A DNA stretch of 54,871 bases. Source: Candidatus Omnitrophota bacterium. GTDB taxonomy: Bacteria > Omnitrophota > Gorgyraeia > B26-G9. Every line of letters begins with the position of its first letter. The stretch's first letter is position 1. A program made the position numbers and the translations under genes. The notes under the pieces are model-generated. The model was not told the origin of the DNA. It searched no databases and saw only the letters and a list, made by a program, of their open reading frames with translations. Shown here piece after piece: positions 8,936 through 17,983 of this stretch. The DNA lies in the NCBI GenBank assembly GCA_018817585.1, contig JAHITE010000120.1, positions 1 through 54,871 of the forward strand. Direction: 5' to 3'.

Positions 8936-10372
8936 TCAGGTTTGTTTATTAAACATAAAACTCATAATATTTTTCGCGGCAAAGAGTATGCGTTTAAATT
9001 CCTCAAAACTGCCGCAGCAAATCAAACGTTTAAACGCGTAACCTGGTTTTAAATAAAAATTTTGATAGCATTTTCGCACATAGCGTTCCAGCTGTTCCAA
9101 GGAAAAATTTGTCAGGTATTTTGACAAAACAGCTTCCGGAAGATTATTCTCCATCGTCGCGTTTGCCTGTTTATTCTCAGCGCGCAAATTCTCAAATAAC
9201 TCTGTTCCCTTATAAGGAATCAGCACTCCATAAGTTACAATTGTCGGGTCTATTTTCTGGACAAAGCGCATGCTGTTTTTTATCGTCTTATCGTTTTCTC
9301 CGGGGATTCCGAGGACTAAATGCGCGTGCGTATCAATGTTTAGCTGTTTCGCTGACTTAAATACCGCCCTGACCTGCGCCAGATTAATCCCTTTTTTAGC
9401 TTTATCCAATAAGTTTTGATTGCCTGATTCCACACCCATACGCAGCATATGGCAGCCGGCGGCTTTCATTATCCCCATAAGCTCTTTGTCTAGAAAATCA
9501 GCCCGCGTACTGCAAATCCATTTAATGCTTAATTTTGCTTTGATTATCTGCTCACAAATAGCCAATGTTCTTTCCCTAGAAAAAGTAAACAGCTCATCCC
9601 GGAAAAAAACTTCCTTATACCCCATGTGTTTAATCAAACGCAATTCTTCAAGCACATTGTCAACACTACGGCAGCGCACTTTGGCTCCGTAAAATAAAGG
9701 AGAAGTGCAGAAAATACATTCACCGGCACAGCCGCGAGAAGTCAGCATAAGTGTATACGGCGTTTTTTTAATTATTGGGTTAAAATAATCCGCATTCTTG
9801 GCTAAAAGCGTTCTGTCAATAAACGGCAATTCATCAAGATTTTCCATAAAAGGATATGGCGGATTTTCCTGATATTGATTATTTAAATTAAAAGAAATAC
9901 CTTTGATTTCCTGCCAGGGCTGATTATCAGCCATTTTTCGGATTAGATCCCGGATTATCTGCTCCGGCTCAGATCTAACGATAATATCCACAGCAGGAAA
10001 AGATAATAAATATTTTGGATTACAAGTCGGGTAATAACCGAATAAAATAACCTTTAAGCCCGAATGCGCTTTTTTTAAACTGGAAAGCACTGATAAATCA
10101 TCTTCCCAGGTCATTGCTGATGTGGATAAAATCACTACATCATAATTTTTTATATCCAAACACAAGTCAGAAACTGATAAGCCGCTGGCTGGAGCATCAA
10201 TCAGCTTTAGTTCACAACCCTCTGGTTTAAGCACAGCAGCTATCTGCAAAATCGACAAAGGCGGTAAACTCGTACCCCCGATTCTTTTGCCTTTACACCA
10301 GCAGCCATAAAGTAAATCCCTGACTACATTTTCCTTATTTTTATTTGGGGGAACCAGTAATAATATTCTCAT
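8936..10372 (-). CDS. Cobalamin-binding radical SAM protein (copy 1)
   Basis: A 478-aa enzyme. Residues 1-150 are the cobalamin-binding domain, with S-L-P-P-L-S near 35-40 and V-R-S-E-P-E-Q near 132-138 in place of the usual G-E-G-E. The rSAM motif is R-G-C-A-G-E-C-I-F-C with C215, C219 and C222. M-G-V-E-S-G-N-Q lies near 312-319 and T-H-A-H-L near 350. The C-terminal 100 residues are rich in Tyr and Phe (F-Y-L-K-P-G-Y). A C-terminal remnant of the paralogue survives at 17371-17859 and matches from residue ~309. The gene sits 39 bp after the GT2 gene and 41 bp before the small rSAM, and the three are probably co-transcribed. Substrate unknown. Confidence 0.88.
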   Translation of the reverse strand: MRILLLVPPNKNKENVVRDLLYGCWCKGKRIGGTSLPPLSILQIAAVLKPEGCELKLIDAPASGLSVSDLCLDIKNYDVVILSTSAMTWEDDLSVLSSLKKAHSGLKVILFGYYPTCNPKYLLSFPAVDIIVRSEPEQIIRDLIRKMADNQPWQEIKGISFNLNNQYQENPPYPFMENLDELPFIDRTLLAKNADYFNPIIKKTPYTLMLTSRGCAGECIFCTSPLFYGAKVRCRSVDNVLEELRLIKHMGYKEVFFRDELFTFSRERTLAICEQIIKAKLSIKWICSTRADFLDKELMGIMKAAGCHMLRMGVESGNQNLLDKAKKGINLAQVRAVFKSAKQLNIDTHAHLVLGIPGENDKTIKNSMRFVQKIDPTIVTYGVLIPYKGTELFENLRAENKQANATMENNLPEAVLSKYLTNFSLEQLERYVRKCYQNFYLKPGYAFKRLICCGSFEEFKRILFAAKNIMSFMFNKQT

Positions 10373-10411
10373 CGCTTGAAAATTTTTCCTTGCGCATTGC
10401 TTTAATAAAAA

Positions 10412-11122
10412 TTAACCAGCTTCCGCAGATTTAAGAACAGCATCTTCTTTTTTAATAAATATTAACGCGCGAATAATGCAATACAAACTTCTTAATCCGT
10501 CAAAAAACAAGTTAAAGGAACTTCTGCCTATCCGCGGATAATAATCAATCGCTAAATATTGTGTTTTATAATTCTTCTTAGCGAAAATTATTGTGTTCGT
10601 GCTTACCCAGGAATGGCTGCTAGGCATAAAGTTCAAAAAGGGGATTATCGCTTTTTTTCGAAAAATCCGCAGTCCAGAATTTATATCCTTAATTTCCTGA
10701 TTCAAAAACAAAGAAACTGTTTTATTCAAAACACGCTTAATCAAAAAACGCGAATAAATCGGCCAAATCACTTCTTTATCCCTTTGGCCGATAACCATAT
10801 CACATCCATCCATTTTCTGGATTAATTCCGGGATTACGGCAACAGGATAAGTGCAATCGCAATCAATCATAATAATTATTTCGCCCTGGGAAGCAATTAC
10901 TCCGGTGTTCCTAACCGCACCTGCTCCTTTATTTTTTTCATGGCTGATAACCCGAATCCCGGGTATTTTTTTTAGTTTAACAAGAGAATCATCAGTTGAT
11001 TTATCATCTATAGCGATAATCTCATACTCCAAACCAGTGGGACTCATAATTTTAATAATATCAGGAATAACCGATTCAATAGCAGCTGATTCATTATAAA
11101 CTGGAATAATAATACTGATCAC
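10412..11122 (-). CDS. Family 2 glycosyltransferase (DPM1-like)
   Basis: A 236-aa GT-A fold transferase: I-I-P-V-Y-N-E-S at the N-terminus, D-D-K-S-T-D-D-S for the nucleotide site, G-A-G-A-V-R-N-T-G, and the metal-binding M-I-D-C-D-C-T-Y-P. It lacks C-terminal membrane helices, so it resembles the soluble polyprenyl-phosphate sugar synthases. Such an enzyme would load a sugar onto the lipid carrier used by the GT-C-like proteins downstream. It starts with GTG (11120-11122) preceded by AAGGGGG at good spacing. It heads the minus-strand module 11122-3001. A remnant of its paralogue lies at 17855-17983. Confidence 0.85.
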   Translation of the reverse strand: MISIIIPVYNESAAIESVIPDIIKIMSPTGLEYEIIAIDDKSTDDSLVKLKKIPGIRVISHEKNKGAGAVRNTGVIASQGEIIIMIDCDCTYPVAVIPELIQKMDGCDMVIGQRDKEVIWPIYSRFLIKRVLNKTVSLFLNQEIKDINSGLRIFRKKAIIPFLNFMPSSHSWVSTNTIIFAKKNYKTQYLAIDYYPRIGRSSFNLFFDGLRSLYCIIRALIFIKKEDAVLKSAEAG

Positions 11123-11489
11123 TAGCCAGCCCCCTTACAAATGTTTGATAAATAGTTGATTTATTAGTGTGTTTTTCAAAAACTCTAACACAGTAACTCA
11201 TTGTCATGATAACTACTTACAATATTTGGTTAAAGCATTTTATCATAGGACAATTTTATCTTATGATAGCCTAAATACTCTTAAAGGTAAAGGAATTTTC
11301 CTCAATAGCTTATCGCGATATATTGATTTAGGCATTTGTCCCTTTTCTTTGCGATAGCAGCTTAAAATAGCCTTGAACTAAGATTAGCTCAACTTTACCT
11401 CCCTTAATATTAATTAAAAATCCTGATTTCACTCTTAATTTTGTTTAATTAAAGATTAAAATTAATATTTTTTCTGCTATAATATTTAA
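11123..11489. other. Divergent intergenic region with palindromes
   Basis: This 367-bp stretch separates the minus-strand GT2 gene from the plus-strand membrane protein. It holds TATCATA-N14-TATGATA (11241-11268), the perfect palindrome TATCGCGATA (11311-11320) and AGGAA-TT-TTCCT (11291-11302); any could be an operator. On the minus strand, about 11261-11375 reads as a plausible short protein tail (L-L-R-K-I-P-L-P-L-R-V-F) with no start, possibly a gene scrap. I see no strong minus-strand promoter. Confidence 0.3.
11475..11483 (+). promoter_or_regulatory. Extended -10 promoter, probably leaderless transcript
   Basis: TGC-TATAAT (11475-11483) is a perfect extended -10 element. The -35 region is weak (TTAAAA at 11456-11461, 16-bp spacer). 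The -10 ends 6 nt before the ATG at 11490, so transcription would begin at or next to the A of the start codon, and no Shine-Dalgarno is visible. Confidence 0.5.
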
Positions 11490-14192
11490 ATGACCCAAAT
11501 TAAAACCGCATTTAAAATCAATCTGGCTGTTAAAGATCTAATCTGTTTATTAGTCATATTTTGTATGACTTTAATCTATGTATTACCAATTTTCAAAAAT
11601 ATCACTGATATCAGCCATAATACGGACTTAACATCTTATTTATCTATAAGTTACTTCCAAAAACTAGCGATTACGCATTATCAGCAATTTCCTTTATGGT
11701 CACCTTATTTTGGTGGTGGTTATCCGATTATTGGAAATATTGAAGACACATCCTTAACTCCTCTTATGCCGCTGATTCTTTTATTTGGAGAAATGGCTGC
11801 TTTTAAATTGCTTTGCCTATTTCTCTATTTAGCCGGCGGATTTGGCATGTATTATTTGACCCGGAATATATTCAAATACTCAATTAGCGGCGCGCTGTTT
11901 TCGGTTTTGGTGTTTGTGTTTAATCCTTATTTTTATATCTGTATTGCCGGCGGAGACGCGAAACAATTGCATTATCTGCTTTACCCCTTGCTTCTGGCTC
12001 TATTCCTGAAAAGCCGGGAAAATCAAAAGTTTCTTTATCTTTGTTCTCTGATTTTTATGTTTATGCTTTTTCAGGCGGATTTTGTTGGTTTAGTTTTTCT
12101 ACTTTTTCTCGGGCTGTATATTATTCCGCTTATTTTAAAACAAAACCCAAATCAAACTAAAGCGAATTTTGACCTTAGTTATGTTTATAATTTCTTTAAG
12201 CTGATCGGCATATCCTTTTTTTTAGGGGCACTAAAGTTTATCCCTTTGCTTCATATCTTAAGGCATAACTCCCGGGATATCACTTCCTATGATCTATCAG
12301 CCAGTCAGGCCACGAGCTTTAGCGAACTGCTAAATAATCTCCTGGGCACACATTATACCAGCACATTGCATTACAGCGTGGGATTTATTCCGATTATCTT
12401 TACAATTATCTCCATATTTATTTTCCGAAAAAAACTAAAAACTTTGCTTTTACCGCTGTTTATCATTACCTGGATATCTCTGGGCCCGCATGCCCCTCTG
12501 GATCTCTGGCGACTATTCCGACAATTGCCTTTTTTTCATTCCCAGCAAGATCTGGACCAGTATTATCCGATAGTAATTGTGCTGATAATCAGCCTAATAT
12601 CCGGAAAGCTGTTTTCACTTGGGCAAAGTGACAAAAACCATTCCTTTCTGCTTAAAGGATTTTTTAGCATAACTTTGCTGATTTACGCGATATTCCGTCT
12701 AGCTTTTTTACCAGATCATTTTAATCTGTTTTCGCATCCCAAGATAAAAGAAAATTTAAACTCTCAAGCTTTTTCCCAGGCAAAGGTATTTTGTTATTCT
12801 GACCAGGCCAATGCAACCAACATAAACCGCGACTTTATCGGGCCTTTGGAATATTTTCTGATCAAAAATAATATTGGCACAATCAACTGGAAAGCCTGTC
12901 TTACTTTAGCAGAACATGCTCTGCCCAAATATTATATTATGCCTAATTATTTTTTCCTGGCTCATAACCCGGGCTATACGAAAATTATTAATCCTTTCTA
13001 CCGCGGAGAAGCTTTTACTTTAGATAAAACAAATACAGCTGAACTCAAATATTTCAGCCCGCTAAAATTAAGCATCCAAGCAAAATTAAATACTCCGGAT
13101 ACGGTTATTGTTAATCAGAATTACAGTCCTTACTGGAATTCAAATACCGGAAAACTAGAATCACGCGATGGATTGCTCGCCATCAGGTTTAAAGCTCCGG
13201 GAAATTATTCAATTCAATTAAATTATATTCCCTTTGATTTTTATCTTGGACTGTTCATCTCTCTGCTAAGTCTAATTTTTATTTTATTCGGCTTAGCCCC
13301 AAAGATTAAGCCCAGTTACTCGAAAAATCAGGATCAAGTCAAACTGAATCCCTTACTCCAGAGCAATTTTCTAATTCAAAATAATCCGCGCAATATCATC
13401 GTATCTATCGGAATCATTGCGATAATTGCTCAGATCTGCACGCCAGTAATTCCGCCGATTGTTTTAATCAATCGCGGCTGCGATGAAAAAGCCCGCCAGG
13501 ACAAAGAATTTTTAAAATCAACTAAACAGATTAAACCCGCGCAGGCCTTTGCTCTGAAACCCTGGGCAATCGGACAATACGCTGTTTATAAAATGACTGG
13601 CTTAGAACCAAATACTTATTACTATCGAATCATTATTACCGGCAGAGAAAAAATTGCTGGCCAGGATTATTTTTGGCTGGAACATGCTTTGTATAAGAAA
13701 AACTCCAAAACAAAAGTTACGTTTAAAACACTTCGCTCTCCGCTTCCCCAGGATGAGCTGATCGCTGATCCGCTGTTTTTCTTTGAGCAGGGGGTTTATC
13801 CGAGAAATGTAAAAAAAATGTTTATGCGCCTCGAAGATAATCCGGAAATTGAAATCAGCCTAGATAAACTCAAGGAAATTATATCACCTCTGGGGTTTTC
13901 CATTTCAAAGAATCTTCTAGCGACAAATCCTCAGGAGATACTTAAACAGGATATCCGAATTTTCTCAAAAAAAGATTGTTTCAGGCTAGCGAATAAAAAA
14001 ATAGACTGTCAGCATTTATTATTCAACATCAACCCCCAACGGGAGAATTATTGTTTTAACTTGTGGTTTTCCCCGGAAATCCCGATCATGGGATTAGTTC
14101 AGATGGATTGTTATCGGCTGAAACAGGATCCGGATTACAATAGCTATCCGGATAAAATAGTTCTCGTGGATTACGGAACAGAGCTTAAATAG
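11490..14192 (+). CDS. YfhO-like polytopic membrane protein with C-terminal domain
   Basis: A 900-aa protein and the only long plus-strand gene. Residues ~15-415 hold about a dozen membrane helices. The first outer loop ends F-P-L-W-S-P-Y-F-G-G-G-Y-P, the signature region of YfhO-type GT-C proteins, which add sugars to lipid-anchored polymers. Residues ~415-585 are an extracytoplasmic domain, followed by helices near 588-610 and 633-656. The final 240 residues (from N-R-G-C-D-E, ~661) form a soluble domain I do not recognise. The ATG is 6 nt after an extended -10 box, suggesting a leaderless mRNA. The gene lies between the two copies of the duplicated module, so it may have been inserted there. 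No terminator hairpin is evident after the stop. Confidence 0.75.
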   Translation: MTQIKTAFKINLAVKDLICLLVIFCMTLIYVLPIFKNITDISHNTDLTSYLSISYFQKLAITHYQQFPLWSPYFGGGYPIIGNIEDTSLTPLMPLILLFGEMAAFKLLCLFLYLAGGFGMYYLTRNIFKYSISGALFSVLVFVFNPYFYICIAGGDAKQLHYLLYPLLLALFLKSRENQKFLYLCSLIFMFMLFQADFVGLVFLLFLGLYIIPLILKQNPNQTKANFDLSYVYNFFKLIGISFFLGALKFIPLLHILRHNSRDITSYDLSASQATSFSELLNNLLGTHYTSTLHYSVGFIPIIFTIISIFIFRKKLKTLLLPLFIITWISLGPHAPLDLWRLFRQLPFFHSQQDLDQYYPIVIVLIISLISGKLFSLGQSDKNHSFLLKGFFSITLLIYAIFRLAFLPDHFNLFSHPKIKENLNSQAFSQAKVFCYSDQANATNINRDFIGPLEYFLIKNNIGTINWKACLTLAEHALPKYYIMPNYFFLAHNPGYTKIINPFYRGEAFTLDKTNTAELKYFSPLKLSIQAKLNTPDTVIVNQNYSPYWNSNTGKLESRDGLLAIRFKAPGNYSIQLNYIPFDFYLGLFISLLSLIFILFGLAPKIKPSYSKNQDQVKLNPLLQSNFLIQNNPRNIIVSIGIIAIIAQICTPVIPPIVLINRGCDEKARQDKEFLKSTKQIKPAQAFALKPWAIGQYAVYKMTGLEPNTYYYRIIITGREKIAGQDYFWLEHALYKKNSKTKVTFKTLRSPLPQDELIADPLFFFEQGVYPRNVKKMFMRLEDNPEIEISLDKLKEIISPLGFSISKNLLATNPQEILKQDIRIFSKKDCFRLANKKIDCQHLLFNINPQRENYCFNLWFSPEIPIMGLVQMDCYRLKQDPDYNSYPDKIVLVDYGTELK

Positions 14193-14340
14193 TTTAAGCG
14201 AGTGGCGGTTTATTCCAGCTAAAAATAATGATTAATGAATAGTATTTTAGAAGCTCATCTATCACATTAAATATCGGAAAATACCTAAAGCAACCAGCCG
14301 ATATAAATCATTGAATTCATCGATCTAGTTAAATTATGGA

Positions 14341-14658
14341 TTAAGGAAACGCAAGTTTCCGATTGAAAAATACACTGCGGATAAAGGAGTCAAGCATTAG
14401 GAGGATTTTCCACGTCATAATACACATACAAATAAATAAACTAGTAAAAAAAACAACTATAGGGAAATATAATGCTGTTTGCATAAAAAATAAGCCCAAT
14501 AATAACGAGACAATAACAAGCTGCTTGTTAGAAGATATTGATTTAAAAAAGAATGCCACTAAAAGCGGTAATAATACTGTTTCTCTGGCAGTAACAAAAC
14601 CCTTTACTTGCATTACTGAAAAAAGTCCACACATCGAAAAAACTAAGCTCCAAAAATA
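14341..14658 (-). pseudogene. Remnant of a polytopic membrane protein gene (copy 2)
   Basis: The frame is open from just after a TGA at 14659-14661 to the stop at 14341, without a ribosome site. It encodes about 105 residues with three hydrophobic segments (W-S-L-V-F-S-M-C-G-L-F near the start). It follows the GT-C-like gene exactly as 4515-6371 follows its paralogue, and its pattern of helices around a Lys/Arg-rich loop resembles residues ~130-200 of that 618-aa protein. I read it as the surviving internal piece of that gene's copy 2. GGAAAC-GCAA-GTTTCC (14345-14360) near its end is a perfect 6-bp hairpin without a T-tract. Bases 14193-14340 hold nothing recognisable. Confidence 0.5.
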
Positions 14659-14711
14659 TCATATTTAAAAATATCCCTTGTTGTTGAACATCATCTAAAT
14701 AAACAAACTGC

Positions 14712-16319
14712 TTATTTATGATTAATTCTACAAAAACATAGATTTCCACTTTCCCAAAGAACCTGAAATTTCCGAATTAAAGCCGGAGATTTACTGATTA
14801 TCTTCTTTTCCAATAAAAAGTAATCCGCGCCGGAGATTTGCCATAAATAATCAGGATTCGCGTAAAGCAGCTTTGAATTACTTATTTGCTGATTAAAAAT
14901 ACATAACGCGTCCTTATAGGTTGTGATCATCCCTCCGATTTTCCAGGAAGAGGTTACTGCCCTGCCGGCAAACATTCTAATTGTATCGCCTAATTCCATG
15001 GGACAGGCAATTACCGCATCTGGGGGAATATTTTTTTCGATATATTCAGCTAAATCAATCACTTCATTAAATTCTTCCGGACTGGCAAAACATTCATTAT
15101 TATCCTGCAAATAATAGGGATATTTCGTCTTTTTAATTTGTTGATTTATCTGATTTAAGCTCGGAAGCAAAAGAATAAAACAGTAAAAAAATATAAGAAT
15201 TTTACTTTTTTTAATCTTATTCCAAAGATTTTTTAAAACCATACACCCCGAAACAAACATCAGCACAGAAATAAATGTCACGCAGCGATGCGCTTTTAAA
15301 AAGCACAAGGCATTAACATTTAAAACCAGAATCAGGTATAGGACAAGCGTAAACAGACAAACAAATAAGGCCTGCAAATTCAGATATTTATTATTTTTCA
15401 GCCCAAAACGGCAATAATCATATAGCGCGGCAGCAAAAATCATTATCGGTAAAATCCCGATTTCAGTTATCAGTTTATGTAAATCAATAAAAGCGTAAGG
15501 AACTCGGGAAAAGCAAATTTCTTTGTGACTGTTCATGAAATCCCAGGTTGTTAAGGCAATTCCGCGCTCATTTTTCATAACCAATAAACTGATTATATAC
15601 CCAGCTAACATTAGAAAAATAAGCAAAAATTCTCTTATACTCTGTATATTTCTTTTATCTGATTGGCAATATAACCATAAAAAAAAGAACACTGAAATAA
15701 TCCAGACAATAGTAAAAGTATAGGGATGAATAAATATAAGAAGCAGCATCAGCAAATTAAGGAATACCAAAGCCCTGATTTTTTTCTTTGAATTGTGATA
15801 GTTAAACAAACAAATCAAGGCGATTATAAAAATCGCAAGCCCTATGCTCCGAGGAAGCCCGCTATAAACAACATGCCCGATAGATGCCACACCGCAAAAA
15901 ATTCCGGCAAAAAATGCCGTATTTTTGTCGAAAAATATTTCTTTAGCTAAAAAATAGAACAAGAACGGAATTATCAAGGCAAGCGTAATTCCGAAAAATT
16001 TAGAAACCTGGGGAATGCTTAAATCATACTTAATAAATGGTAAAAAAAGAAAATGGTATCCGCGGGGATAAGTTTTTAGATAAAACCTTATTGCCGAATC
16101 ATTCTGAAAAAGCTGCTTATCGACTAATGTATCGATAAGCGCTTTATGAAAAACCGTATCCGTATCAATAATCGTATATTTATCTAAAAATCCAATATTA
16201 TTGATTAATAAAAAACATAGGAGGAAAAAAGGAACAACTAAATATAAACGCTGCATTTTTTTTAATGCAAAGGGAATAAAGAACATCATTGTTATTAAAA
16301 AAATTATTATTTCTTTCAT
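14712..16319 (-). CDS. Polytopic membrane protein, GT-C-like (copy 2)
   Basis: A 535-aa protein collinear with the one at 6398-8020 (M-F-F-I-P-F-A-L-K-K-M, T-Y-P-R-G-Y-H, Y-S-G-L-P-R-S, H-P-Y-T-F, T-T-Y-K-D-A, Y-F-L-L-E-K). It has ten or more membrane helices to about residue 400, then a soluble tail. Its ATG overlaps the stop of the upstream rSAM gene as ATGA (16316-16319), which fixes the start for both copies. The GT-C-like plan suggests extracytoplasmic sugar transfer from a polyprenyl carrier; specificity is unknown. Confidence 0.75.
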   Translation of the reverse strand: MKEIIIFLITMMFFIPFALKKMQRLYLVVPFFLLCFLLINNIGFLDKYTIIDTDTVFHKALIDTLVDKQLFQNDSAIRFYLKTYPRGYHFLFLPFIKYDLSIPQVSKFFGITLALIIPFLFYFLAKEIFFDKNTAFFAGIFCGVASIGHVVYSGLPRSIGLAIFIIALICLFNYHNSKKKIRALVFLNLLMLLLIFIHPYTFTIVWIISVFFFLWLYCQSDKRNIQSIREFLLIFLMLAGYIISLLVMKNERGIALTTWDFMNSHKEICFSRVPYAFIDLHKLITEIGILPIMIFAAALYDYCRFGLKNNKYLNLQALFVCLFTLVLYLILVLNVNALCFLKAHRCVTFISVLMFVSGCMVLKNLWNKIKKSKILIFFYCFILLLPSLNQINQQIKKTKYPYYLQDNNECFASPEEFNEVIDLAEYIEKNIPPDAVIACPMELGDTIRMFAGRAVTSSWKIGGMITTYKDALCIFNQQISNSKLLYANPDYLWQISGADYFLLEKKIISKSPALIRKFQVLWESGNLCFCRINHK

Positions 16320-17317
16320 GAAATTTTTTCTGTTTTTTTCAGCAAATTGACTGATGATTCAAGATTAAGCTCAAGTAAAGAATTAAACTCCAACATTCCT
16401 GTACAGTAGCAAGGCACTTTCTTCTGTTTTCTAAGCATTTCAAAAGATTCCCTGAAATCATGTTTGGGATCGAGTTTTTCCATTCGGCAAGGACCTGCAT
16501 TCCGGGCACAGCGCATTAAATATCCATCAGCGCTTATATGCGCAAAAAGTAAGCCCGCAGCGCAATTAATCTTTCTAACATTAGGCCAATCATACAAATA
16601 TTTAAGCGCTGTATAAGAATTCGCAATATATTTTCCTAGAGATTTTGATCTTTTTAATTCAAGCAAATTATCAATTGCTTTGCGATATTTAGCAATTTCC
16701 GGCAGCAATGGATTTGGCTGAGCACTTCCCAATATTTCCGGAGTTATCGGCTGAAAAAATACCAAAGAATCCAATTTTTTGGTTGCGTTTAAAATATACT
16801 CTATTGAATCTAAATTATACTGCGACAATACCGTACAAAGCATTAGTTTTGCTTTACTTTTTTCAACAGTTTCAATAGCCTGGATTGCTTTAACAAAAGT
16901 ACCTTTTCCTCTTAACTTATCATGAATCTCCATTGGACCGTCAAAACTAAGCTTTACTGTCTGAACATAATCAAGCAATGATTCTTTCTCGCTCAATAAT
17001 ATCCCATTTGTATTCAATATGATACTTATCCCCTTTTCAGCAGTGTATTGTAATATCTTATCAATATCAGGATGAACCAGCGGTTCTCCGCCTGTAAAAT
17101 TTATCATCAAAGAGTTTTCTTTATGCAAAACATCAATTAGTTTAATAATCTGCGATGTTTCTAATTCTTCAACCTTTTGCTCTGCTATTTTACAATACAG
17201 GCATTGATTATTGCATTTATAAGTAATTGCCCAATTAATTAATAAGGGTGTTCCTTTTGCCAAAAATTTTGCTTTAAGTAAAGCCCCCATAGCTTGAAAA
17301 TTTTGTTTTTTAGTCAT
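16316..17317 (-). CDS. Radical SAM protein with SPASM-like tail (copy 2)
   Basis: A 333-aa enzyme. The rSAM motif is K-C-N-N-Q-C-L-Y-C (C35, C39, C42); G-G-E-P lies at 76-79 and L-N-T-N-G near 101-105. The tail has C252, C270, C277, C303 and C305 (C-A-A-G-L at 252, C-Y-C at 303), fitting an auxiliary iron-sulfur site of the SPASM/twitch type. It is the complete version of the truncated protein at 8136-8894. It is coupled by ATGA to the GT-C-like gene downstream. SPASM enzymes are known to modify peptides, proteins or sugars; no short peptide gene is adjacent, so a glycan is as likely a target. Confidence 0.88.
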   Translation of the reverse strand: MTKKQNFQAMGALLKAKFLAKGTPLLINWAITYKCNNQCLYCKIAEQKVEELETSQIIKLIDVLHKENSLMINFTGGEPLVHPDIDKILQYTAEKGISIILNTNGILLSEKESLLDYVQTVKLSFDGPMEIHDKLRGKGTFVKAIQAIETVEKSKAKLMLCTVLSQYNLDSIEYILNATKKLDSLVFFQPITPEILGSAQPNPLLPEIAKYRKAIDNLLELKRSKSLGKYIANSYTALKYLYDWPNVRKINCAAGLLFAHISADGYLMRCARNAGPCRMEKLDPKHDFRESFEMLRKQKKVPCYCTGMLEFNSLLELNLESSVNLLKKTEKIS

Positions 17318-17370
17318 TTAAAGCAGCTATCCTTAATAAATTTTGAAGAAACGATATGCCCTGTCTAAAA

Positions 17371-17859
17371 TCATGATTCTTTTCCGAAAATAAAACCAAT
17401 AACATTTTTAGCGGCAAATAGTATTATTTTAAATTCCGCAAAACTACGGCAATCAAATAAACGCCTGAATAAGTATCTTGGTCTTAAGTAAAAATCAAGA
17501 TAACACATCCTTACATTTTTCTGCAGATGTTCTGACAATAAAACTTCTGATAAATTATTATTAATAGCCGTATTTGCCTGAACATTATTATCCGCCAAAT
17601 TTTGATATAACTCAGTTCCCTGATAAGGAATCAGCACTCCATAAGTAACAATTGTCGGATCTATTTGCCGGATAAACCGTTGACTGGCTTTAATTGTCTG
17701 AGGACTCTCCCCAGAGATTCCGATAATCAAATGAGCATGAGTATTAATTTTAAGCTGTTTAGCCCATTTAAACACCTTTTTGATCTGCCCGAGATCAATG
17801 CCTTTTTTCGCTGCATCCAATAAATGCTGATTGCCTGATTCGACTCCCATCAGCATCAA
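17371..17859 (-). pseudogene. C-terminal remnant of a cobalamin rSAM gene (copy 2)
   Basis: The open frame (TTG at 17857-17859) encodes ~162 residues matching residues ~309-478 of the protein at 8936-10372: M-G-V-E-S-G-N-Q, T-H-A-H-L, D-P-T-I-V-T-Y-G-V-L-I-P-Y and F-Y-L-R-P-R-Y. The cobalamin domain and the cluster-binding cysteines are missing, so it cannot be a working rSAM enzyme. Immediately upstream, in another frame, is a GT2 remnant. The join falls near 17850, where GATGCTGATGGGAG serves both sequences. Confidence 0.8.
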
Positions 17860-17983
17860 TCATTAAAACGATATCACCCTTGCTTGCCAACAAGCCGGTA
17901 TTTCTTGAAGCTCCGACACCTTCATTCTGGTCATGAGTTAAAATTCTAATTCGCGGGATATATTTTAACAGGATCTTAGAGCT
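17855..17983 (-). pseudogene. Internal remnant of a GT2 glycosyltransferase (copy 2)
   Basis: After a TAA at 17984-17986 the frame reads S-K-I-L-L-K-Y-I-P-R-I-R-I-L, then G-V-G-A-S-R-N-T-G and V-L-M-I-D-A-D. This parallels I-P-G-I-R-V-I-S-H, G-A-G-A-V-R-N-T-G and I-M-I-D-C-D of the GT2 enzyme at 10412-11122. It stops matching at the metal-binding D-x-D, where the rSAM remnant begins. Both ends of the transferase are lost. Confidence 0.75.

Larger units (their letters stand above)
4515..11122 (-). repeat. Copy 1 of a duplicated four- to five-gene module
   Basis: In transcription order this module holds GT2 (10412-11122), cobalamin rSAM (8936-10372), small rSAM (8136-8894, truncated), GT-C-like protein (6398-8020) and a second membrane protein (4515-6371). 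The same order recurs in diverged, partly decayed form at 14341-17983. The protein matches are plain by eye, for example T-H-A-H-L in both cobalamin rSAMs and K-S-L-G-K-Y-I-A-N-S in both small rSAMs. The similarity is well below identity, so the duplication is old or one copy came from a relative. Confidence 0.7.
14341..17983 (-). repeat. Copy 2 of the duplicated module, partly decayed
   Basis: In transcription order: GT2 remnant (17855-17983), cobalamin-rSAM remnant (17371-17859), intact small rSAM (16316-17317), intact GT-C-like protein (14712-16319) and a membrane-protein remnant (14341-14658). This is the gene order of 11122-4515. A deletion fused the GT2 gene to the C-terminal third of the rSAM gene. 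Confidence 0.7.

Noticed and set aside
11169-11357. 62-aa plus-strand ORF in the 11123-11489 spacer
   Set aside because: No ribosome site or promoter of its own, no protein-like pattern, and it spans several palindromes; the opposite strand looks more protein-like.
14345-14360. Rho-independent terminator between the convergent genes
   Set aside because: The GGAAAC-GCAA-GTTTCC hairpin is perfect, but it has no T-tract on either strand and lies inside the membrane-gene remnant.
14363-14668. 101-aa plus-strand ORF opposite the membrane-gene remnant
   Set aside because: It lies antisense to a hydrophobic coding remnant, has no ribosome site and reads as a shadow.
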